A stretch of DNA of 9,641 nt from Kiloniellales bacterium (GTDB lineage Bacteria > Pseudomonadota > Alphaproteobacteria > Kiloniellales > JAKSBE01). A program made the translations under genes and the position numbers. Position 1 is the first letter of the stretch, and each line of letters starts with the position of its first letter. The stretch spans positions 1-9,641 of the forward strand of contig JASJAL010000154.1 in the NCBI GenBank assembly GCA_030067055.1. The letters are read 5' to 3'. Positions 1 through 7,829 of the stretch are shown in pieces. Below the pieces are notes generated by a model, which saw only the letters and a list, made by a program, of their open reading frames with translations, was not told the DNA's origin and ran no database searches.

Positions 1-303
1 GCTTCCTGGCACCAGACCACGGGCTACCTGCCGATCACCACGGCCGCCTACGACCTGACCGAGAAGCAGGGCTTCTACAAGGAAAACCCCGGCACCGACA
101 TCGCCATCAAGCAGATGACCGGCGCCGCGCCGACCGAAAACTCGAAAGGTCTGAGGCTCGGCAGCTTCGACCAGATCCGCGGCATCATCGACGAGGAGCT
201 GGAAGCGGTCTGGACGGGCAAGAAGTCGGCGCAGGAGGCCCTGGACAGCGCGGTCGAGCGGGGCAACCCGCTGCTCCGACGCTTCGAACGCGCCAACCGC
301 TAG
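1..303 (+). CDS. ugpB: UgpB, glycerol-3-phosphate ABC transporter substrate-binding protein (C-terminal fragment)
   Basis: This is the last 100 residues of the periplasmic binding protein that captures sn-glycerol-3-phosphate and glycerophosphodiesters and delivers them to the UgpA-UgpE channel. The frame is open from the first base of the window to a TAG stop; the signal peptide and N-terminal lobe lie outside. Visible blocks match the UgpB C-terminus closely: [10 protein letters not shown], then [12 protein letters not shown], then [19 protein letters not shown], then [20 protein letters not shown] and a final LLRRFER. The family is usually about 430-440 residues, so roughly a quarter is seen. 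It is followed by a strong hairpin and then ugpA, the usual B-A-E-C order, which supports glycerol-3-phosphate over a general sugar-binding protein. No ATG inside the fragment is the true start. Identification is firm; exact ligand preference is inferred. Confidence 0.93.
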   Translation, partial: ASWHQTTGYLPITTAAYDLTEKQGFYKENPGTDIAIKQMTGAAPTENSKGLRLGSFDQIRGIIDEELEAVWTGKKSAQEALDSAVERGNPLLRRFERANR

Positions 304-318
304 GCCGCACATAAGATC

Positions 319-352
319 CGGCGGGGCCCTGCTTTTCCGGCGGGCCCCGCCG
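319..352 (+). promoter_or_regulatory. Intercistronic hairpin between ugpB and ugpA
   Basis: Positions 319-329 are perfectly complementary to 342-352, giving an 11-bp stem made only of G-C pairs with a 12-nt loop at 330-341. There is no run of T after the stem, so it does not look like a complete intrinsic terminator. In binding-protein transporter operons such a structure after the binding-protein gene is known to stabilise the upstream mRNA or reduce read-through, so that the soluble binding protein is made in excess over the membrane subunits. That role here is inferred from position and stem strength. Confidence 0.6.
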
Positions 353-376
353 ACGGCCTAGGGTCCCGTCCAAGCC

Positions 377-1258
377 ATGGAGAAGCGAGTCGTCTTCGGC
401 CACCGGGTGCTGCCCTATCTGCTGGTCCTGCCGCAGATGGCCATCACCCTGGTCTTCTTCCTCTGGCCGGCAAGCCAGGCGATCTACCAGTCCGCACTGA
501 TCGAGGATGCCTTCGGGTTGTCCTCGGAGTTCGTCTGGTTCGAGAACTACGCCGTGCTTCTCGCGGACCCGCTCTACCTCGGGTCCTTCAGGACCACAGC
601 CGTCTTCAGCATCGCGGTCTCCGCGCTCTCCATCGGCCTTGCGTTATTTCTGGCGGTCATGGCCGACCGCGTGATCCGCGGCGCCATGGCCTATAAGACG
701 CTGCTGCTTTGGCCCTACGCGGTCGCGCCGGCGGTCGCCGGCGTGCTCTGGCTGTTCATGTTCAACCCCTCGATCGGGCTGGTCAGCTTCTACCTCAAGC
801 TGATGGGCTACAACTGGAACCACGTCCTGAACGGCGGCGAGGCCATGCTGCTGGTGATCATCGCCGCCTCCTGGAAGCAGATCTCCTACAATTTCATCTT
901 CTTCCTGGCCGGCCTGCAGGCGATCCCGCGCTCCCTGATCGAGGCCGCCGCTATCGACGGCGCCGGCCCGGTCCGGCGCTTCTGGACCGTGGTCTTTCCG
1001 CTGCTGTCGCCGACCACCTTCTTCCTGCTGGTGGTCAACATCGTCTACGCCTTCTTCGACACCTTCGGCATCATCCACGCCGTCACCAAGGGCGGCCCGG
1101 GCAAGGCCACCGAGATCCTGGTCTACAAGGTCTACAAAGACGGCTTCGTCGGCCTGGATCTGGGCAGTTCGGCGGCACAGTCGGTGATCCTCATGGCCGT
1201 CGTGGTCGCTCTTACCGTGATCCAGTTCCGCTTTATCGAGCGGCGGGTCCATTACTGA
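377..1258 (+). CDS. ugpA: UgpA, glycerol-3-phosphate ABC transporter permease
   Basis: This is one of the two inner-membrane channel subunits of the Ugp importer; it pairs with UgpE and is driven by UgpC. The 293 residues match the usual family length of about 295. Six hydrophobic segments are visible, near residues 13-36, 74-98, 108-128, 155-180, 210-235 and 268-288. The MalF/MalG-type coupling motif that docks on the ATPase begins at residue 189 ([10 protein letters not shown]) and continues into a VVFPLLSP block. The ATG at 377 is the best start because the protein then begins with a short basic stretch just before the first membrane segment. The Shine-Dalgarno is poor: AGGG at 360-363 sits about 13 nt upstream. 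The gene follows ugpB after 73 nt containing a hairpin and ends 8 nt before ugpE, so it should be co-transcribed with both. Related sugar permeases are the main alternative, but neighbours and conserved blocks favour UgpA. Confidence 0.94.
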   Translation: MEKRVVFGHRVLPYLLVLPQMAITLVFFLWPASQAIYQSALIEDAFGLSSEFVWFENYAVLLADPLYLGSFRTTAVFSIAVSALSIGLALFLAVMADRVIRGAMAYKTLLLWPYAVAPAVAGVLWLFMFNPSIGLVSFYLKLMGYNWNHVLNGGEAMLLVIIAASWKQISYNFIFFLAGLQAIPRSLIEAAAIDGAGPVRRFWTVVFPLLSPTTFFLLVVNIVYAFFDTFGIIHAVTKGGPGKATEILVYKVYKDGFVGLDLGSSAAQSVILMAVVVALTVIQFRFIERRVHY

Positions 1259-1266
1259 GGTCGATC

Positions 1267-2115
1267 ATGGTCGAACGTCGCGGCTGGCTCACGATCTTCT
1301 CCCACGTCTCGCTGCTGCTCTGCATCGCGGTGCTGGCGCTGCCGATCTACGTGACCTTCGTCGCCTCGACCACGACCATGGACGAGATCGTCAGCCCGCC
1401 CCTGCCGCTGGTTCCCGGCGGCCAGCTCTTCGAGAACTACAGCGAGGCGCTGAATCGCGGCGTCACCCAGCTGGCCAGCATTCCGGTCGCGCGCATGATG
1501 TGGAACTCGCTGGTCATGGCGCTGCTGATCTCGGTCGGCAAGATCGCGATCTCGATCCTCTCGGCCTACGCCATCGTCTACTTCCGTTTCCCCTTCAGGA
1601 TGCTGTGCTTCTGGACCATCTTCATCACCCTGATGCTGCCGGTCGAGGTGCGCATCCTGCCGACCTACGAGGTCGCGGCCGACCTGGGTCTGCTCAACAA
1701 CTACGCCGGCCTCAGCGTGCCGCTGATCGCCTCGGCGACCGCGACCTTCCTGTTCCGGCAGTTCTTCCTGACCGTGCCCGACGAGCTGGTCGAGGCGGCG
1801 CGCACCGACGGCGCGGGCCCCTTGCGCTTCTTCTGGGACATCCTGCTGCCGCTGTCGCGCACCAACATCGCGGCGCTTTTCGTCATCCTCTTCATCTTCG
1901 GCTGGAACCAGTACCTCTGGCCGCTGCTGATCACCACCGAGGCCGAGATGACCACCATCGTGATCGGCATCAACCAGATGATCGCGCCGGGCGAGGACCA
2001 GACCAACTGGCCGGTGGTCATGGCCACAACCATGCTGGCCATGCTGCCGCCGATCCTGGTCGTGGTCTCCATGCAGCGGCTCTTCGTCAAGGGCCTGGTC
2101 GAGACGGAGAAATAG
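1267..2115 (+). CDS. ugpE: UgpE, glycerol-3-phosphate ABC transporter permease
   Basis: This is the second channel subunit of the Ugp importer, with 282 residues (family usual about 281). The open frame runs upstream to position 709 inside ugpA, but the real start is the ATG at 1267: GAGG at 1257-1260, overlapping the ugpA stop, lies 6 nt before it, and the protein then opens with a basic stretch followed directly by membrane segment 1 (about residues 9-34). Six hydrophobic segments can be seen. The ATPase-coupling motif begins at residue 176 ([10 protein letters not shown]) and is followed by a [10 protein letters not shown] block. Later conserved stretches [11 protein letters not shown] and NWPVVMATT are typical of UgpE. 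The 8-nt gap after ugpA and the 4-nt gap before ugpC indicate translational coupling within one operon. Nothing is truncated or unusual. Confidence 0.94.
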   Translation: MVERRGWLTIFSHVSLLLCIAVLALPIYVTFVASTTTMDEIVSPPLPLVPGGQLFENYSEALNRGVTQLASIPVARMMWNSLVMALLISVGKIAISILSAYAIVYFRFPFRMLCFWTIFITLMLPVEVRILPTYEVAADLGLLNNYAGLSVPLIASATATFLFRQFFLTVPDELVEAARTDGAGPLRFFWDILLPLSRTNIAALFVILFIFGWNQYLWPLLITTEAEMTTIVIGINQMIAPGEDQTNWPVVMATTMLAMLPPILVVVSMQRLFVKGLVETEK

Positions 2116-2119
2116 CGAC

Positions 2120-3190
<1,071 letters not shown>

Positions 3191-3416
3191 CTGGGCTTGC
3201 TGATATCCGAGATCGTGGACTTCCTGCTCTCCGATTACGTCGGCTACATCATTGTCCGGAATTCCTGGATAAACGGCGGCAGTATCCGCTCGCTCTGACG
3301 AAAAAGATCTGATTTCAACATCTTGGGTCGGCCTGCGACCGGTGCAAACTCCGGATAGCTGGCGGTGGTGCTTTCGCGCATCCTTAGGCCCTGTCAGACT
3401 TGAAGGAGATAGAGCC
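3191..3416. other. Intergenic region between ugpC and ada-like gene
   Basis: These 226 bp hold no gene I can support. They are less GC-rich than the flanking genes. The first part (3191-3298) continues the ugpC frame for 35 sense codons from the TAG stop to a TGA. Small inverted repeats occur at 3267-3271/3283-3287 (GGATA/TATCC) and 3326-3330/3336-3340 (GGTCG/CGACC), both too short to be called terminators. The ada promoter is expected here, but I find no -35/-10 pair with good spacing. No AAAGCGCA Ada box is present. Confidence 0.5.
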
Positions 3417-4301
3417 ATGTCGGGAACGGAGAGGATGACCAAGGCCAGGAGCGAGACCGCCGCACCGCCCCAGCAGGTGGACCTTGTGCGCGGCATCTGC
3501 GCCCACATCGACGAACAGGAGGGCGAGCCGACGACCCTGGCGGCCCTGGCCGACCAAGCCGGCATCTCGCCCTGGCACCTGCAGCGGGTCTTCAAGCGCG
3601 TCATGGGCGTCTCGCCGCGCGATTACGCCGACGCCCGCCGCAGCGAGCGCTTCCGCGCCGAGCTCAAGAGCGGGGAATCGGTGGCCAGCGCCACCTACGG
3701 CGCCGGCTACGGCTCGGCCAGCCGGGTCTACGAGCGCGCCGCCCACCACCTCGGCATGACCCCGGCCTCCTACGCCAAGGGCGGCAAGGGCGCGCGGATC
3801 ACCTATGCCCTGGTGAGTTCGCCCCTCGGCCGGCTGCTGGTCGCGACCACGACCGTGGGCATCTGCTTCCTCTGCCTGGGCGAGGTCGACGCCGAACTCG
3901 AAGGCGAGGTCCGCGCGGAGTTCCCCCAGGCGGAGGCCCTGGAGCGCGACGACGACGCCCTGGCGCCGACCCTGGAGGTCGTCCTCGCCCACATCGCCGG
4001 CGAGGCGCCGCACCTGGACTTGCCCCTGGACGTGCGGGCGACCGCCTTCCAGCGCCGGGTCTGGCAGGAGCTGGGCGCCATCCCCTACGGCGAGACGCGG
4101 AGCTATTCCGAGATCGCCGAGGCCCTGGGCGTGCCCAAGGGACAGCGCGCCGTCGGCCGCGCCTGCGCGACCAACCCGGTGTCGATCGTCATCCCCTGCC
4201 ATCGCGCCCTGCGCGAGGACGGCGACCTGGGCGGCTACCGCTGGGGCCTGTCCCGCAAGCGGGCTCTGCTGCGTCGCGAGGCCGAGCAGAGCCCGGCCTA
4301 A
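3417..4301 (+). CDS. ada: Ada-like bifunctional AraC-type regulator / O6-methylguanine-DNA methyltransferase, lacking the N-terminal Ada domain
   Basis: The 294-residue protein repairs O6-alkylguanine in DNA by moving the alkyl group onto its own cysteine in a single-turnover reaction, and probably also acts as a transcription factor. Residues about 22-122 form an AraC-like DNA-binding domain with two helix-turn-helix units, followed by the OGT N-terminal fold (about 128-205) and the catalytic domain (about 208-292). The RAVGRACATNPVSIVIPCHR block holds the acceptor Cys261, and GGYRWGLSRKRALLRREAE closes the domain. Full-length Ada (about 354 residues in E. coli) has an extra N-terminal zinc domain whose cysteine repairs methylphosphotriesters and switches on activation; it is absent here and no remnant is seen upstream. 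The frame opens earlier (3342), but AAGGAG at 3403-3408, 8 nt before the ATG at 3417, fixes the start. Similar shortened proteins are known in other proteobacteria, so this looks like a stable architecture and not a broken gene. The gene stands alone after ugpC. Confidence 0.92.
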   Translation: MSGTERMTKARSETAAPPQQVDLVRGICAHIDEQEGEPTTLAALADQAGISPWHLQRVFKRVMGVSPRDYADARRSERFRAELKSGESVASATYGAGYGSASRVYERAAHHLGMTPASYAKGGKGARITYALVSSPLGRLLVATTTVGICFLCLGEVDAELEGEVRAEFPQAEALERDDDALAPTLEVVLAHIAGEAPHLDLPLDVRATAFQRRVWQELGAIPYGETRSYSEIAEALGVPKGQRAVGRACATNPVSIVIPCHRALREDGDLGGYRWGLSRKRALLRREAEQSPA

Positions 4302-4325
4302 GAGCACAGGCAAATGGGTCTGCTC
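4284..4325 (+). terminator. Hairpin across the end of the ada-like gene
   Basis: Positions 4284-4290 plus 4292-4294 pair with 4316-4325, giving a 10-bp stem with G4291 bulged and a 21-nt loop that contains the TAA stop (4299-4301). The 3' arm can instead pair with GAGCA at 4302-4306 in a smaller 5-bp hairpin. No T-run follows, so termination, if any, would be inefficient or Rho-dependent. It may simply protect the mRNA 3' end. Confidence 0.35.
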
Positions 4326-4348
4326 CATCCTCCGAGGGCAAGGTCGAC

Positions 4349-4376
4349 TTGCGACACGCAGCGACTGGCGTAGACT
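4349..4376 (+). promoter_or_regulatory. Putative sigma-70 promoter of the GNAT acetyltransferase gene
   Basis: A -35-like TTGCGA (4349-4354) is followed after 16 nt by a -10-like TAGACT (4371-4376); each matches four of six consensus bases. Transcription would begin near 4383-4384, only a few bases before the ATG at 4387. No Shine-Dalgarno is present, so the mRNA would be nearly leaderless. The pairing is seen; activity is inferred. Confidence 0.5.
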
Positions 4377-4386
4377 GCGCGCCGCC

Positions 4387-4899
4387 ATGGAGAGAGCCGC
4401 GTCAGAGTTCCGGATTCGCGCCGCGGTGCGCGAGGACGCGGCCGCGGTCGCCGCGCTGGGCAACGCACTCAACCTGCAGCACGGCCTGCCGGAGGCCTTC
4501 ACCGAGGCGACCGTCCTGCGCGACGGCTTCGAGGGCCCCCGGCGGTTCTCGCTTCTGGTCGCCGTGTCCCAAGACCGGCCGGCCGACCGGCTGGTCGGCT
4601 ACGCGCTCTATCATCCGCTGTACAACTCGGACAAGCCGGGCTGGGGCCTCTGGCTGGTCGACCTCTTCGTCGAGCCGGAGCTGCGCGGACGAGGCCTGGG
4701 CCGCCGTCTCCTCGCCGCGGTCGCGGCCGAGGCAGTGGCGACCGGGGCGGTCAGCCTGTGGTGGGGCGTGGTCTCGGCCAACCGCAATGCCCGCGATTTC
4801 TACGCCGCGCTCGGCGCCCGGGACGAGGACGCCAGAATTCTGGAGCTCGACGGCGCCGCCCTCGCGGCGCTGGCCGAACAGGCGGACGTGAAACCCTAG
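4387..4899 (+). CDS. GNAT family N-acetyltransferase, SSAT-like
   Basis: This 170-residue single-domain protein should transfer an acetyl group from acetyl-CoA to an amine. Motif A spans about residues 89-115: a WLVDLFVEPELRG strand leads into the CoA pyrophosphate-binding loop RGRGLG (100-105) and its helix. Motif B is ANRNARDFYAALGA (131-144), where Tyr139 is in the usual place of the general acid. The layout resembles spermidine/spermine and thialysine acetyltransferases: an (I/V)GYALY strand, the L-V-D-L-F-V strand, then W-N-x-x-A-x-x-F-Y-x-x-x-G-A. A small amine or polyamine is therefore one possible substrate, though this is inference and GNAT substrates are hard to predict. The ATG at 4387 is the start because the N-terminus then begins just before the FRIRAAVREDA strand; there is no Shine-Dalgarno, in keeping with the near-leaderless promoter. 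It lies 85 nt after ada and 48 nt before a metallopeptidase gene, which has its own promoter. Confidence 0.85.
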   Translation: MERAASEFRIRAAVREDAAAVAALGNALNLQHGLPEAFTEATVLRDGFEGPRRFSLLVAVSQDRPADRLVGYALYHPLYNSDKPGWGLWLVDLFVEPELRGRGLGRRLLAAVAAEAVATGAVSLWWGVVSANRNARDFYAALGARDEDARILELDGAALAALAEQADVKP

Positions 4900-4912
4900 A
4901 GAAACGCAGCGC

Positions 4913-4941
4913 TTGCGGGCGGAATCGACGCTGGCTATACA
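4913..4941 (+). promoter_or_regulatory. Putative sigma-70 promoter of the YgjP-type metallopeptidase gene
   Basis: TTGCGG (4913-4918) and TATACA (4936-4941) are separated by 17 nt, the optimal spacing, and the -10 matches four of six consensus bases. The expected transcription start, near 4948, coincides with the ATG of the next gene. As with the preceding gene there is no Shine-Dalgarno, which suggests a leaderless transcript. This is the best-looking promoter in the window. Confidence 0.55.
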
Positions 4942-4947
4942 GCATGC

Positions 4948-5655
4948 ATGCCGGTGGACGGAAAGAAGCCCAAGATCTTGTGGGTTGGCGACCGTGAGGT
5001 CCCCCTTGCCGTCCGCGTTCATCCGCGCGCCCGGCACATCGCCCTGGTGATCGACGGCGCCAAGGGCGGGGTTCGCCTGACCCTGCCGCCCGGCGTCTCG
5101 GTCAAGGCCGGGCTGCGCTTCGCCAACAAGCACGCCGACTGGCTGGAATCCCAGCTGGCCGACCTGCCGCCGCGAATCCCCTTCGCGCCCGGCGCGCGAA
5201 TCCCTCTGCTCGGCCAGCCCCACGTCATCCGCCACATCCCCGAAGGCCGGGGCGGCGTCTGGCGCCAGGAGGGCCGGGTCTTCGTCTCGGGACGGCCCGA
5301 GCACCTGGTGCGCCGGGTCGGCGATTTCCTGAAGCGCGAGGCGCGCGAGACCATTGCCCCGAAGGTGCACGACCTGGCCGCGGAGATCGACCGCAAGCCC
5401 GGACGGATCACGGTACGCGATATGAAGAGTCGCTGGGGCAGCTGTTCTTCCGACGGCCGCCTGCGCTTCAACTGGCGCCTGATCCTGGCCCCGGAGCCGA
5501 TCCTCGACTACGTGGTCGCGCACGAGGTCGCGCACCTGGTCCACATGGACCACAGCCGCCGCTTCTGGCGCATCGTCGACGCCCTTTGTCCCGAGGCGGA
5601 CGCGGCGCGGACCTGGCTGGCGAAGAACGGCAACGACTTGATGCGCTACGGCTAG
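4948..5655 (+). CDS. YgjP-type zinc metallopeptidase (DUF45, M48/SprT-like fold)
   Basis: The 235-residue protein belongs to the DUF45/YgjP family of putative zinc-dependent metallopeptidases. The zinc site is clear: HEVAH at 192-196 with a third histidine at 202 in HSRRFW, the HExxH-x5-HS-x2-FW arrangement typical of the family. Just before it is the second hallmark, SRWGSCSSDGRLRFNWRLI, starting at residue 161. The N-terminal half (about 10-100) is the usual beta-rich domain, with VPLAVRVHPRARHIALVI and ADWLESQLADLP. There is no signal peptide or membrane segment, so it should be cytoplasmic. The biological substrate of the family is poorly defined. The ATG at 4948 is chosen because it gives the full N-terminal domain and sits where the promoter predicts; an overlapping ATG at 4944 is out of frame. 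It converges with the PBP gene across a 132-bp junction. Confidence 0.88.
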   Translation: MPVDGKKPKILWVGDREVPLAVRVHPRARHIALVIDGAKGGVRLTLPPGVSVKAGLRFANKHADWLESQLADLPPRIPFAPGARIPLLGQPHVIRHIPEGRGGVWRQEGRVFVSGRPEHLVRRVGDFLKREARETIAPKVHDLAAEIDRKPGRITVRDMKSRWGSCSSDGRLRFNWRLILAPEPILDYVVAHEVAHLVHMDHSRRFWRIVDALCPEADAARTWLAKNGNDLMRYG

Positions 5656-5728
5656 GCTCGCGGCACGCAATTCCCGATCAGACGCGATCGCAAAGCGCTG
5701 CCCTGTGATCGGTATAGGCCCGATGGGA

Positions 5729-5750
5729 CGTCGCCGGGTTCCGGTCGACG
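5729..5750. terminator. Hairpin in the convergent junction
   Basis: Positions 5729-5737 pair with 5741-5750 in a 9-bp, GC-rich stem with T5745 bulged and a 3-nt loop. It lies between the end of the metallopeptidase gene (5655) and the end of the PBP gene on the other strand (5788), where a bidirectional terminator would be expected. There is no T-run on either strand, so the call is tentative. A looser repeat, CCGATCA at 5674-5680 and TGATCGG at 5706-5712, lies beside it. Confidence 0.3.
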
Positions 5751-5787
5751 CCATGCTCTACCCGGGCGCGGCCGGCTCGATTCCGTA

Positions 5788-7791
5788 TCAGTCCCGCCCG
5801 AAGAACCGCCGGCGCCTGACCGGCTCTTCCTCCTCGGGCTCGTCGGGGCCGTCGATCAGGTCGCTGAGGATCCGCTTGATGAAGTTGCCGCCCGAGGGTT
5901 TCTTTTCCGGGCTGCGGGCCTGGGCGATTTCGCCGATCGGCAGGGGCTCGGGCTCCTTGTCCTTGAGGGCGCGCCGCATGACCCGGGCCCAGAGCCTGGC
6001 CGGCAAGCCGCCGCCGGTGACGCCCTTCATCGGTGCCCCGTCGTCGTTGCCGACCCAGACGCCGGCGATCATCGAGGCGGTGAAGCCGACGAACCAAGCG
6101 TCCCGAAAGCCCTGACTGGTCCCGGTCTTGCCGGCGGCCGGCCACTCGAACTTGGCGCCCTTGCCGGTTCCCCACTCGACCGTGGCACGCAGCAGGTCGT
6201 TCATCTGGTCGACCTGGCGGGCGCGCACCAGCTGGCCCGCACCGCTGCTGACCCGCTTGTAGACGACCCGGCCGGTGGAGTCGCGGATCTCCTTGATGCC
6301 GTGCGGCCAGACGCCGAAGCCGCGGTTGGCGAAGACCGCGTAGGCGGTCGTCAACTCGAGCAGCGAGACCTCCGAGGTCCCCAAGGCGAGACTCGGCTGG
6401 GGGTCGAGATCGCTGGTGACTCCGAGCCGCCGGGCAGCGTCGGCGACGGTCTCCGGGCCGGTAGCCTGAGATACCTGGACGGCGACCGAGTTGAGCGAGC
6501 GCGCGAAGGCCTCGCGCATCGTGACGTCGCCGTAGTAGCGGTCGGCGTAGTTCTTGGGCGCCCAGCGGCCGATCTTGATCGGCCCGTCGACGAAACGGCG
6601 GTCCGGATGGAGCCCGTTCTCGAAGCTGGCCAGGTAGACGAAGAGCTTGAAGGCCGAGCCCGGCTGCCGCAGCGCCTGGGTCGCTCGGTTGAACTGGCTT
6701 TCGCCGTAGTCCCGGCCGCCGACCATGGCGCGCACGGAGCCGTCCGGGGTCATCACGACCATGGCCGCCTGACCGGCTTCCCGGCCCTCGCCCTCCTGCT
6801 CCAGGGTCTTGGCAACCTCCTCCTGGGCGGCCTTCTGAAGCGGCAGATCGAGGGTCGTCTGGACGATCAGGTCGCGGTCGCTGTAGCCGACGTAGCTGCG
6901 CACCTCGTTGAGGATCCAGTCGGCGAAGTAGCGGGTCCCGGAGCCGGCGATCGACGCCAGGTTGGTCTTCTTGGTCAGGGCGGCGATGGCCTCGGCCTCG
7001 CCGATGAAGCCGGTCTCGACCATTGCCTGGAGGACCAGCTGGGCGCGGCCCTCGGCAGCGTCCAGGTTGCGGGTCGGGTTGAAGCGCGAGGGCGCCTTCA
7101 AGAGACCGGCCAGAACCGCGCCTTCGTAGATGGTCATCTCCCTGGCCGACTTGCCGAAGTAGCGCCGCGCCGCCGCGTCGACCCCGTAGGTCCCGGCACC
7201 GAAGTAGACCCGGTTCAAGTAGAGGGTCATGATCTGGTCCTTGGAGAACTTCCGCTCCAGCCAGAAGGCGAGAAGGACCTCGCGTACCTTGCGGCGCAGG
7301 GTTCGATCGGGCTTGAGGAAGAGATTCTTGGCCAGCTGCTGGGTGATGGTCGAGCCGCCCTGGACGATGCGGCCGGCCCGGATGTTGGCAAGCATGGCTC
7401 GAGCCAGACCGAAGACGTCGACCCCGTTATGGCTGTAGAAGCGCCGGTCCTCGACCGCAATCACCGCTTGCGGCACGTGCGGCGGCAGGTCGCCGACGTC
7501 CACGGCCTCGCCGTAGAGCTGGCCGTAGTTGGCGAGGACCGAGCCGTCGGCTGCCAGCAGGGTCACGCTGGGCGCCCGGTTGGCGGCGGCGATCTGGGCC
7601 ACGTCCGGCAGGTCGTAGGCGTAATAGGCGACCAGGCCGCCGAGCGCCACCAGGCCCCAGACGGCGATCACCCCGGTCCAGATCAAGAGCCAGCGCCCGA
7701 TTCGACGCTTCGGACTGCGCCGGCGCTGCCAGCTGGGCCTGCTGTCGCTACGAAGTTGGATGCTCGGCCGTTTCCGCTTGGTCCCTGCCAA
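5788..7791 (-). CDS. Class A penicillin-binding protein (PBP1A family), bifunctional transglycosylase/transpeptidase
   Basis: This 667-residue inner-membrane enzyme polymerises glycan strands from lipid II and cross-links their peptides. A very basic cytoplasmic N-terminus (1-33) precedes one membrane anchor (about 34-57). The glycosyltransferase-51 domain covers about 75-250, with catalytic Glu114 in VEDRRFYSHNGVD, then GGSTITQQLAKN (145-156) and the RKVREVLLAFWLER stretch. The transpeptidase domain (about 310-610) has all three motifs: SAFK with active Ser379, SLN at 432-434, and KTGTS at 555-559. The tail is unusual: a run of acidic residues (DEPEEEEP) followed by RRRR. It is shorter than E. 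coli PBP1a and lacks its inserted OB-like domain, and it has no PbpC-type C-terminal domain. The start is TTG at 7791: an in-frame stop lies 33 nt upstream, GAGGGGG at 7797-7803 is 5 nt before it, and the next methionine is residue 133. It lies downstream of gyrB on the same strand, 153 nt apart, probably with its own promoter. Confidence 0.93.
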   Translation of the reverse strand: MAGTKRKRPSIQLRSDSRPSWQRRRSPKRRIGRWLLIWTGVIAVWGLVALGGLVAYYAYDLPDVAQIAAANRAPSVTLLAADGSVLANYGQLYGEAVDVGDLPPHVPQAVIAVEDRRFYSHNGVDVFGLARAMLANIRAGRIVQGGSTITQQLAKNLFLKPDRTLRRKVREVLLAFWLERKFSKDQIMTLYLNRVYFGAGTYGVDAAARRYFGKSAREMTIYEGAVLAGLLKAPSRFNPTRNLDAAEGRAQLVLQAMVETGFIGEAEAIAALTKKTNLASIAGSGTRYFADWILNEVRSYVGYSDRDLIVQTTLDLPLQKAAQEEVAKTLEQEGEGREAGQAAMVVMTPDGSVRAMVGGRDYGESQFNRATQALRQPGSAFKLFVYLASFENGLHPDRRFVDGPIKIGRWAPKNYADRYYGDVTMREAFARSLNSVAVQVSQATGPETVADAARRLGVTSDLDPQPSLALGTSEVSLLELTTAYAVFANRGFGVWPHGIKEIRDSTGRVVYKRVSSGAGQLVRARQVDQMNDLLRATVEWGTGKGAKFEWPAAGKTGTSQGFRDAWFVGFTASMIAGVWVGNDDGAPMKGVTGGGLPARLWARVMRRALKDKEPEPLPIGEIAQARSPEKKPSGGNFIKRILSDLIDGPDEPEEEEPVRRRRFFGRD

Positions 7792-7796
7792 GTCGA

Positions 7797-7803
7797 CCCC
7801 CTC
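7797..7803 (-). promoter_or_regulatory. Shine-Dalgarno that fixes the TTG start of the PBP gene
   Basis: On the minus strand GAGGGGG ends 5 nt before the TTG at 7791-7789. No ATG or GTG occurs in frame between the upstream stop (7822-7824) and the TTG, and later candidates fall inside the membrane anchor, so this site decides the start. Confidence 0.7.
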
Positions 7804-7829
7804 GTTTTGCCGCTCTGCGCCCTAGAGCC

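Noticed and set aside
709..1266. Upstream extension of the ugpE reading frame to position 709
   Set aside because: This stretch overlaps ugpA in another frame, reads as arginine/glycine-rich shadow sequence, and ugpE has a well-placed Shine-Dalgarno before the ATG at 1267.
3252..3273. TTGTCC and GATAAA considered as the ada promoter
   Set aside because: The spacing is about 10 nt, too short for a sigma-70 promoter, and no better pair was found nearby.
5684..5691. GCGATCGC palindrome in the convergent junction, considered as a HIP1-like or regulatory site
   Set aside because: A single copy of an 8-bp palindrome is expected by chance in GC-rich DNA, and nothing else marks it.
4402..5754. Long minus-strand open frame opposite the acetyltransferase and metallopeptidase genes
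   Set aside because: It lies antisense to two genes with intact catalytic motifs and shows no recognisable domain; long antisense frames are common in GC-rich DNA.
5740..5787. tRNA-like look (GGGTAGAGCA on the minus strand, CGGCTCGATTCCG on the plus strand)
   Set aside because: The D-arm-like and T-arm-like pieces lie on opposite strands and no acceptor stem or anticodon arm can be formed.
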